Assembly: GCA_036346375.1 (NCBI GenBank)
Contig: CM070515.1
Location: forward strand, 10,562,423-10,626,422
Length of the DNA: 64,000 nt
Source: Guadua angustifolia
Taxonomy: Eukaryota > Streptophyta > Magnoliopsida > Poales > Poaceae
Direction: 5' to 3'
In this document: piece by piece, positions 56,431-64,000 of the stretch
Layout of the letters: the number at the start of each line of letters is the position of its first letter
Position numbering within the stretch: the stretch's first letter is position 1
Made by a program: the position numbers and the translations under genes
The notes under the pieces: model-generated
What the model was told of the DNA's origin: nothing
What the model saw: only the letters and a program-made list of their open reading frames with translations
Database searches by the model: none

Positions 56431-58208
56431 GGCAGTACCGCTAAGCAGCGCGGACCCAACCAAGGTCGTGCATTTGGGATCTTCCTTAGACCCCAAATAG
56501 GAACTCGAGCTCATCACTTTCCTCCGAAGGAGCGCGGGCGTGTTTGCCTGGGAACCATTCGACATGCCCGAGTCCCAAGGAAAGTGATTGAGCACAGATT
56601 AGCTGTTCGGCCTGATAAGAAGCCTGTGCGCCAGAAGCTCAGGCGTTTTCCCCAGAGAAACAAGAAATCATCCGGGATGAACTCGACAAACTTTTCAAGG
56701 CCGGCTTTATTCGAGAAGTTGAGCATTTGGAATGGCTGGCAAACCCGGTCATCGTCAAGAAAAAAGGTAGCAAGTGGCGCATGTACGTCAACTACACGGG
56801 CTTGAATGCTGCCTGTCCTAAGGATAATTTCCCGCTACCTCGAATAGACCAGCTGGTCGACGCAACAGCGGTAGAATCCCAGGTGATGAGTTTCATGGAT
56901 GCCTATTCAGGCTATCACCAGATCGGCATATCACCCGAGGATGAAGAGAAGACTTCCTTCTTTACCCCATTCGGCACGTTCTGCTACACGACCATGTCTT
57001 TCGGTCTTAGGAACACTGGAGCGACCTTCCAGCGTTTGATGCAGAAGACCTTCATAGACCAGATAGGGCGGAATTTAGAAGTTTATGTAGATGACATTGT
57101 GGTCAAAAGCAGACTTGCCTCAAGTCATGTGTTCGACCTTGAAGAGACCTCCTGTAACCTCAACAAGCATCAAATAAAGCTTAATCCAGAAAAATGTGTC
57201 TTTGGGGTAAAAGCGGGCAAGGTGCTTGGCTACATAATCGGCCAGCAAGGCGTTGGAGCAAACCCAGAGAAGATAGAAGCTATTGAGAAAATGCGACTAC
57301 CCAGCAGCATCAAGGAGGTCCAGACTTTGACCGGGCGCATGGCGGCTCTAAGTCGCTTCATCTCTTGGTTAGGCAAGCGCGAGCTCTCTTTCTTCAAGGC
57401 GCTCCGCAAGCACGATAGATTCGCATGGACCGATGAAGCAAATCATTCCTTCGAAGAGCTGAAACAGTACCTGTCTAGCCCATCCATCTTAACCACACCA
57501 AGGTCGGGGGAGGACCTGCTTTTGTATTTGGTGGCGACCCCACAAGTTGTGAGTGTTGTGCTGACGGCCGAAAGAGATGGAGTACAGCGGCCAATTTATT
57601 ACGTCAGTGAAGTCTTGCACGGACCAAAGGAGCGGTACCCCGAGGTCCAAAAGCTACTATACTCATTACTCATGGCTTCCAGGAAGCTACGCCACTATTT
57701 TCAGGCTCATAAGGTCGTGGTTCCGACCAACTTTCCGCTTAGGGAGATCCTAAGAAACCAGGATGCCGGTGGCCGCATAGCGAAATGGGCTATGGAACTC
57801 ACCGAGTTTGATATTCATTTCTCAGCTCGCATGGCGATCAAGTCTCAGGTTTTAGCGGATTTCGTAGCCGAATGGACAAATCCAGCCCCGACCATTGACG
57901 AGTCCAAGGAATCCAAAGACGATCGCTGGACCATGTACTTTGACGGATCTCGAGCTTACGAACGCTCGGGGGCTGGTGTCGTGCTGGTATCCCCTCAGGG
58001 GGACCAACTCCAGTACGTCATCCAATTGCACTTCACCGCGACCAACAACACGGCAGAATATGAAGGCCTCTTGGCCGGGCTGCGAGCATGCAAGGCGCTC
58101 GGGGTCCAGCGATTGACTGTGAGGGGCGATTCGCAGTTGGTCGTCAACCAAGTTAATAAGGAATATCAGTGTTCGATAGTTCAATGGCACTTTACTTGGT
58201 TGAGGTAA
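56431..58208 (+). pseudogene. TE4 reverse transcriptase, RNase H and second RNase H
   Basis: The RT start (EHRLAVRPDKKPVRQKLRRF at 56586) shifts frame near 56660. From 56727 a 493-residue frame follows: WLANPVIVKKKGSKWRM, PRIDQLVDATA, TTMSFGLRNTGATFQ, LEVYVDDIVVKS (YVDD box), then connection PEKIEAIEKM, Gypsy RNase H (KERYPEVQKLLYSLLMAS) and the Tat second RNase H (MYFDGSRAYERSGAGVVLV, NNTAEYEGLLAGLRA, VRGDSQLVVNQ). It stops early at 58206-58208. This is the best-preserved pol segment of the Tat elements in the window and shows what TE1 has lost. Confidence 0.9.
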
Positions 58209-59338
58209 GGAAGATGGAGCGGTACTTTAGAATTTTGAAGTACTCTACATTCCTAGGAAGGATAATCTCCTGGTGACCATCTCTCCATGGCCGGTTCCTC
58301 TCAGATGCCAGCCCCGCCAGGGGCGATTGTCGAGCATCTTTACAAGCCCTTCATTCCCTCTATAGAGGAGGCATCGGAGATGAGCGGCGACATCTCCCTC
58401 CTCGAGCATGGTGCGAATTGGATGACGCCGTTCATCCTATATCTCACGCACGGGACACTGCCCGAGGACGAAGCCAAGTGTTCTTGGCTTATAAGGCGGT
58501 CCTCTCCGTACAAACTGATCGAGGGCACCTTATACCGCAAAGGGGCACTTGAGTCCTCTCCAAGTGCATATCTCAGGAAGAGGGTAATTTTCTTCTCAGA
58601 GATATCCATGAGGGAGTGTGCGGAGCTCACTCGTCCTTCAGGACGCTCGTGAGCAAAACCTTCCGATTGGGATATTATTGACCGACGGCCTTAGCCGACG
58701 CTTAGGCGATCGTGGCAACTTGCCGGGCATGCCAGTTCCATGCTCGCAAGGCACACCAGTCGGCGTACGCACTCCAAACTATCCCACTCTCATGGCCATT
58801 CTCGACCTGGGGAGCCGACATACTCGGACCTTTCCCCCGAAGTCGAAGGGGTTGCAAATTCTTGCTCATGGCTGTCGACACTTTCACTAAATGGATCGAG
58901 GCTGAGCCCGTATCAACTATTTTGGCTCAAGTGGCCAGGAGGTTTTTCCGCAGCAACGTGGTGACGCGTTTCGGGGTCCCCAATAGCCTCATCACAGATA
59001 ACGGCACTCAGTTCACTAGTGAACTGTTCCAGGCCTATTGCGAAGATATCGGGACAAAGATCTACTTCACCTCTGTGGCTCATCCGCAGAGCAACAGAGC
59101 GGCCGAGCGAGCAAACGGCCAAATCCTTTAGGGGATCAAGAAGAGGGTCTTCAAAAACCTCGCCTGGCACGACAAGTCTTGGGTGGACGAGCTCCCTTCC
59201 GTCCTTTGGTCAGTTCACACTACAGTAAGCTAGGCTACGGGCGAGATGCCCTTCCAGCTCGTCTATGGTGCAGAGGCCATCCTACCCGTCGAGATTGTGC
59301 TGGGTTCCCAAAGAATGCACCTGGTCGACAGAATTAAC
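58209..59338 (+). pseudogene. TE4 integrase, truncated
   Basis: The N-terminal part is in pieces (58287-58652 frame; HHCC finger with TCRACQFHA at 58715). The core WGADILGPFPRSRRGC, SLITDNGTQF and QSNRAAERANGQIL gives D, D, E in the frame 58712-59131, ending in a TAG. The C-terminal domain continues in other frames and breaks off at about 59338 after GSQRMHLVDRI. Residues after this, and the rest of the element, are missing. Confidence 0.8.
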
Positions 59339-60242
59339 AGAATTTCAACTAGTTGCAGGGAACAATGGAACATCGAAGGATTAATTAGCTGCAGCATCAT
59401 TCATGCTTGGCCTGCCTGAATATATTCCTGAAATGCATAACGAATACAGTATGTTAGACAATGTAAGTTGCATTTATCGTCAACTCTTCTGGCCGGTCGT
59501 TTGTTTCTCCTTTCTTCTTTCATCAACACTTGATGGGCTGTAATAGCATAAGAAATTAAGAATCCTTTACTAGGTTTGCTTAAGGGTTGTTTGGGGAGCT
59601 GTGCTTCAGTTTTAAGCTAAAAGCCCCCTCCAAACAGCAAAGCAGATGGAAAACTAAACTATACCAAAAACACTCATAAAACCTGTAGCCTCTAGGGAGG
59701 AGCTTTTCAAGCTGTGGTTTCGCTCGACCGCCTCTCACCTCGCTCACTCTACCTCCCCAACCTTCGCCGTCGCCGCCTCATCTACGTCACCTCCCTACAC
59801 AGTCGCCATTGTGCTTCACTAGATTGCTGCCTCTCCGCTCGGTTGCCCCTAAAAGCTACAGTTACAGCCAGTTTGCTAAACAACATAATAAGAAAAGCCA
59901 CAACCATCAATTACAATGCTTACGACCCAAAGAAATCAAAAACAGCTTTTGGTCTGTACTTGACCCAACCAAACCCTTTTTTGAAAGGATGTGTAACATG
60001 CTACGAGACGAGACTTGTATCTGTTAGTTGGGCTTCTTGGGCCGGAATAGTTGGGCTCGAGGCCATCAGTTCATGTTGGCCTCTTGGGTTGGTCCATTGT
60101 ACTCACCCTAACGCTAAGTGGGGTCGAATTATGCGTGGTGGGATCGGGAGTGAAGCGAGCCAGGGACGGAGTCGTCGCCTCGTGGACCCCGCCATCGTCG
60201 ATGCTCCCAATGCCCACGGCATCGCCACTGCCCTCCTTGTAC
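59339..60242. other. Truncation scar, exon-like fragment and MITE debris
   Basis: 59583-59890 has inverted ends (GGTTGTTTGGGGAGCTGTG and a diverged complement ending GTTGTTTAG), probably a decayed MITE. 59980-60240 is the distal promoter side of the transcription unit at 60.66 kb. The long open frame through 59714-60634 runs over a MITE and is not a gene. Confidence 0.4.
59392..59463 (+). pseudogene. Exon-like fragment of an unknown gene
   Basis: After a GCTGCAG acceptor-like site the open text ASFMLGLPEYIPEMHNEY continues to SMLDN and a strong donor GTAAGT at 59464. The protein text looks real, but no family was recognised. It starts about 50 bp after the TE4 truncation point, so the deletion that trimmed TE4 may have cut a host gene here. 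Confidence 0.3.
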
Positions 60243-60250
60243 AAATAGGG

Positions 60251-60632
60251 GAAATTTGTCTGTGTGACACCAAATTCGTTGGCAATTCACGGATTGACAC
60301 TCCAATTCGTGTGGTTCATAAAATTGATACGAATCAACGAATTCTTTTCCCTAGTGACACTCCTGGTATTTTTCACAATTTTGGGATTTTTGAAATGATT
60401 TTCGCACTGTTAATAACCATTTTACCCTGCTCCTTCCCCCTGTTAACGCCCATCTCCTTCTTGTTTCCTCGCTGGAAACATTTGGAAAAAAGAAAAAAGC
60501 TGGAAAAATGTCGGGAGTGTCACTGGAGCAAAGAATTCGTCGATTCATGTCAATTTTATGAATCGCACGAATTGGAGTATCAATCCGTAAATTGCCAACG
60601 AATTCGATGTCACATAGACAAATTTCTTCTAT
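60251..60632. mobile_element. Foldback MITE with 116-bp arms next to a TATA box
   Basis: Arms 60251-60366 and 60511-60626 are reverse complements with ~10% mismatch (GAAATTTGTCTGTGTGACAC against GATGTCACATAGACAAATTTC). AAATAGGG occurs at 60243-60250 and again at 60633-60640, a candidate 8-bp target duplication of hAT type. With that reading, the element ends TTCTTCTAT. Confidence 0.75.
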
Positions 60633-60637
60633 AAATA
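60630..60637 (+). promoter_or_regulatory. TATA box at the MITE junction
   Basis: TATAAATA, with the first bases from the MITE end and the rest from the duplicated target. It is followed about 30 bp later by a pyrimidine-rich 5' leader. Confidence 0.6.
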
Positions 60638-60659
60638 GGGCCAGGTCACTGTGCCCATC

Positions 60660-60790
60660 TCCAACCCACCAATCGGCCACCCATCCATCCCCCCACCGCT
60701 CTCACGCTCTTCGTGCTCGCCGCTTCCCCTTCCCTTTCCCCTCATAGCTTCCTTCGTCGATTCACCCTCTCCTTCGCTAGGACCGTCAAG
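60660..60790 (+). other. 5' UTR exon of a transcription unit extending right
   Basis: A pyrimidine-rich leader (CCACCGCTCTCACGCTCTTC...) without an ATG-led frame, ending at GTCAAG with a donor GTATAC at 60791. Layout is that of a grass gene with a non-coding first exon and a long first intron. Coding exons are not in the window. The intron holds TE5. Confidence 0.5.
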
Positions 60791-61066
60791 GTATACACGC
60801 ATACACGCGCATCACATCGTCAGATCCATCAACTTTGCTTTTGTTGGATCGATCTTCCTGATTGGGGTTTGGGGTTTTAGCTTTTCATCTCGATCTGGGT
60901 CCGTTCCGCAGTTCAATCTGCGCGTGATCTGTGACTTAGCTTCTTTCAATAGCAAAGATGCTCCTTTTTTATGCACTTACTATGGCTTTGCCGAGCCTTC
61001 CAAAGTGGAGTTGGATAGTTCTGCTTTTTTGCTAGGTTGATATGTTGTAGTGATGGTAATTCTGTT

Positions 61067-61214
61067 GTACTACTTAGATGCCTGCATGCAGATGAGCAAG
61101 TTTGGCTTGATCTGGTCAGTATATGCGTGTAGAAAGTTCACTTTGCTCTAAAGTGTTAAGGGAGAGGCTTCGATGGCCACAAGCTCTATCAAAGCTTGTT
61201 GTATGGTTCCTATG
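61067..61214. repeat. 148-bp duplication, left copy
   Basis: GTACTACTTAGATGCC...GTTCCTATG. It matches 63345-63492 at all but about three positions and ends exactly where the TE5 LTR begins. Confidence 0.95.
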
Positions 61215-63344
61215 TGTCGAAGGTTAGTGATCGACAACACACTTATATTCGATACCTTCAGATATGCAAGGTCAAACATGTAAAAGGGGACATGTAATGT
61301 AGACAGGTTCAGATCTCGTCGATGAGTAATACCCTACTCCTGTGTTGGCGATGATTGAGATTGATAAAGAAATTACATATCAATGGGGGTATCCCTGATT
61401 TCAAGGAAAAACTACGAATATAGGGGATGGCTAGACTATGGCTTATGCTAGATTGCTAAGGGTCGCAATGGCTTCTTTAGGCTTGTGCTTGCTTCTGATG
61501 GGCTCTCAAGTGGCTTCATGGACTCATTGCGGCTCCCTCTTGACGACGTCCTCCCTAGTCCTTATATAGTAGGTCGGAGTACCGAGTAGTGGTCGATGAA
61601 GAGTCCTTCTAACGTTATGATCCCCGTATCGTATCTGAACTTCTATAGCTGCTGGGCATATTTGAGTGGGTCTCCTTGTATCGGGGGTAGGATCGGAGCT
61701 TTTCCTGCAATGATATCCTTTTCGCGTATACCTTACCCCGTAGACTCGGGCTAGAGATATACGGAATATCTTGGTATCGGTGAATATGTACGTGACATGA
61801 TTTTCGACTTTATGGCGCATGCCAATATCCCATATTTGGATATTCGACAGTAGCCTCCAAACTTCACTCAGTGGAGGGTCCGTTGAGTGCTTGGTCGATT
61901 ACTGCCAAACTTGGTTTGGTCGAGTAATGCCTTGCCTGCTTCTGGTCGAATACTTCGAGCAACTAGGAATCGCTAAGTATCGAGTAGGTTGTGCGGGGTC
62001 GAGCACCCTGCGGCAAGCCTAACTCGAGCACTTAGGGTAACCTTGCGCTGCTTGGTATTGGCTAGTCAACCCGACTCTGAGCAGAGTTGGAACTGTTGTC
62101 AGAAATTTTGAACGTTAAGCAGTTGGAGCATTTATTGCTTACATCGTGGTGAATACAATGCCATCATTCCACTTTTTTGGCGATTGACGTGTTGTTCAGC
62201 GAGAAATGAACCGTTGTGCCTGGACACCTTTTGGCATATAAATCCCTGAGTTCGAATTGTGCCGTTCATTCTTTTGCCTTGACCTTCCTCTTGAAGCCTC
62301 CATCTTGTTTCCTTGAGCCCTTACTCTTCTGTGTCTGAGAATTTTCTCTTCCTGTTTCAATGGCTTCTGGCTCTTCTGCCAACCCAAGGTCGTTGTCCCG
62401 AAGAAGGAGGTTGTGGCAAGGCTTGTCGAAGAACCAACCTTTAGTGATGAAACGTACCAGTAGGTGTGGTAGACGTCCATCGTGACGGAGAAACGCCTTA
62501 TGGAGCTGGAGAAAGACGGCCTTATTTCTCCTCGAGTGTTCTTCCATTGGAGGCCTTCCGCTGGTGAAGACTATCCGACTCCTAAGAATGAGGAACGAAA
62601 CTATTGTTTTCGACGGTGGTCTCAGCTTTCTCCCTTCCAAATTTCTGCTTGATGTTCTGAACTTCTACGGAATCCAGCTTTTTCACCTGAACTCCAATTC
62701 CATCACAATGTTCAGCGTCTTTGTTCATCTCTGTGAGGCCTACCTGGGCATCCGACCCAGCCTCAACTTATTCCACCATTTCTATAATTTGAAGAGGTCG
62801 ACCAAGAATGAGGTCATTGGGGGTGCTGGCTTCCAACTTCGTATCGGTACTGCTAGCGTTTATATACCTATGCCGGTGACTTCTTCCTGGCAATCAGACC
62901 GAAAGAAGTAGTGATTCTATATCACCTTGCCGGACACGGTTAACTTCCCTTTATCTTACAAGCCTTCTTTCTCAGCCTTTTCTGAGCTCTGGACGAAAGT
63001 CCCTCCGTCGACTGCGTGGAATGCTCGCTACGTTGAGAAAATCAAGGATGCTTGTCGCCGGGAATTCTGACGAGACAGTCGAGTCCGTTGAAGTGTCGGG
63101 ACCATCTGGCATGGGACTACTATGGGGTCGATGACGCGACCAAAGATTCTTCCGAAGGTAAGTGATACTAATTTCTTTTGTTGCTTTTCCTTTCCTGCCA
63201 TGACTAGTGGCTGACGAACCACTTTACTGACTAACAGTTATGTTATATGTAAATATTTCTGCTCGATTGGGCAAAATTTTCCATGGATCATCTCCTGGAC
63301 CCTGCGACATAGAGGCCTATTCTCTTATGAACCCTCGACCAGAG
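61215..63344 (-). mobile_element. TE5: fragment of a Tat-lineage element (3' LTR plus antisense ORF)
   Basis: A whole LTR (61215-61849, TGTCGAA...TTCGACA) is followed by a purine-rich stretch on the minus strand (GTTTGGAGGCTAC, 61850-61862), i.e. polypurine tract and 3' LTR of a minus-strand element. The LTR has a minus-strand TATA (CTATATAAGG, about 61560-61570). Then comes the plus-strand antisense ORF. gag-pol is absent; the fragment breaks off at 63344. It is flanked by the 148-bp duplication, not by a 5-bp one. Confidence 0.8.
62360..63300 (+). pseudogene. TE5 antisense ORF, 'putative gypsy type transposon' domain
   Basis: Pieces in shifting frames: EVVARLVEEPTFSDETYQ, LEKDGLISPRVFFHWRPSAG, then the 62564-62911 frame with FLLDVLNFYGIQLFHLNSNS, FVHLCEAYLGIRPSLNLFHH and VIGGAGFQLRIG, then LPDTVNFPLSYKPSFSAF. 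This is the N-terminal domain of the antisense proteins of grass Tat elements (the Pfam family called putative gypsy type transposon / Transposase_28, from memory). An intron with GTAAGT and TAACAG ends lies at 63158-63237. The coiled-coil half seen in TE1 at 630-1358 would follow, but is cut off. Confidence 0.75.
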
Positions 63345-63492
63345 GTACTACTTAGATGCCTACATGCAGATGAGCAAGTTCGGCTTGATCTGGTCAGTAT
63401 ATGCGTGTAGAAAGTTCACTTTGCTCTAAAGTGTTAAGGGAGAGGCTTCGATGGCCACAAGCTCTATCAAAGCTTGTTGTATCGTTCCTATG
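63345..63492. repeat. 148-bp duplication, right copy
   Basis: Right copy of 61067-61214; differences at TACATG for TGCATG, TTCGG for TTTGG and ATCG for ATGG. Confidence 0.95.
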
Positions 63493-63644
63493 GTACAACT
63501 AAATTGCATCCTGGTGCTGAATTTTCTAGTGGAATAAGTAACATGGGGTGTGTGTGTAAGAGAGAGGTGGGGGATTGTGTTGGGAATTCTGGATGCTAGT
63601 ACCAGGTTGTTACTTTCTATGCTCCAAAAAGTTAGTCCTTTTAT

Positions 63645-63943
63645 GGCCTTTGTTCAGGTTTAGGCTTTTTTAGCTTATACCTTAAAGTTAGCTTTTGGGC
63701 CTAAACAGCTTAAAAGCGTTAGCTTTTGTACGTGATAGAGGTAGGTAATTTTGTCCTAACTTTAGTGGTATTAGTCTAAAACCAACCATCAATAAGCCAC
63801 AAAAGTTTCTTTTCGGTGGTTTTTGGTTTTAAGTTATATAGAGGCTCATGGCTTTTGAAAAGCCTAGATAAAAAGCTGTTTGTTTGTTTAGGTTTTAGCT
63901 TTTTGGATTTTAAGTCGGTGAAAAAGCCCAAACAAACAGGGCC
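63645..63943. mobile_element. ~300-bp MITE, Tourist-like
   Basis: Ends GGCCTTTGTTCAGGTTTAGGCTTTTT and AAAAAGCCCAAACAAACAGGGCC are inverted repeats. TAT flanks both sides (63642-63644 and 63944-63946), a 3-bp duplication as in PIF/Harbinger MITEs. Confidence 0.5.
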
Positions 63944-64000
63944 TATATAACACCACCTAAAATGCCTCTGTGCTTCTTATCTTCTCTTGCTACGAAAGAC

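Larger units (their letters stand above)
52931..59338 (+). mobile_element. TE4: Ty3/Gypsy Tat-lineage element, 3' truncated
   Basis: 5' LTR 52931-53657, PBS at 53660, gag from 53715, protease, RT with RNase H, second RNase H, integrase, ending abruptly inside integrase at about 59338. No 3' LTR is present, so the 3' part was deleted. Frameshifts affect gag, the RT start and integrase; RT plus RNase H is open for 493 residues. Its gag N-terminus differs from that of TE1, so the two are different families of one lineage. Confidence 0.88.

Noticed and set aside
59714..60634. 306-residue open frame on the plus strand
   Set aside because: It runs through a decayed MITE, intergenic DNA and the whole foldback element at 60251-60632; its text is repeat-derived and symmetrical with the minus strand frame.

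Overview
The window is nuclear DNA of a grass (Poaceae). The evidence is the dense nested retrotransposons of grass type, Stowaway, hAT and Helitron-type small elements, plant intron borders, and GC-rich first exons in the genes. I cannot name the species. Most of the 64 kb is transposon sequence or AT-rich debris.

Layout. (1) 246-7704: a decayed, minus-strand Ty3/Gypsy element of the Tat lineage, with an LTR at 7035-7704, gag, protease, an RT that has lost its catalytic core, a second RNase H, integrase, and an opposite-strand coiled-coil ORF. (2) 8054-17169: a plus-strand copy of the 26S proteasome lid subunit gene RPN3. It is a pseudogene: exon 1 is split by a complete 5.8-kb Gypsy chromovirus-like element (8103-13897, 407-bp LTRs, target duplication CCCTC), and it also carries a nonsense codon, a 2-nt deletion, a small transposon in an exon and a homopolymer frameshift. 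(3) 17938-18010: tRNA-Ala(AGC). (4) 19984-20412 and 34322-34657, both minus: two short proteins of one unnamed plant family, about 14 kb apart. (5) 21.4-24.9 kb: repeat-rich DNA with a 42-bp degenerate minisatellite and inverted-repeat elements. (6) 25732-32847: a complete but dead Copia element with 1.35-kb LTRs and target duplication CTAAT. (7) 35-46 kb: two tiny Helitrons, foldbacks, a Stowaway, AT-rich repeats and, at 42571-43215 minus, a two-exon FD-like bZIP gene ending in the SAP motif. (8) 46-52.9 kb: probable LTR debris and a nested foldback/hAT structure. (9) 52931-59338: a second Tat-lineage Gypsy element, plus strand, truncated in integrase. (10) 59.4-64 kb: an unidentified exon-like fragment, a promoter and 5' UTR exon whose TATA box lies on the junction of a small inverted-repeat insertion, and a 2.1-kb piece of a third Tat element flanked by a 148-bp direct duplication.

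Genes likely to be functional are few: the bZIP gene, the two small paralogues, the tRNA, and possibly a gene starting near 60.66 kb whose coding part lies outside the window. No prokaryotic features, CRISPR or rRNA were seen. All family assignments come from reading motifs; no database search was run.
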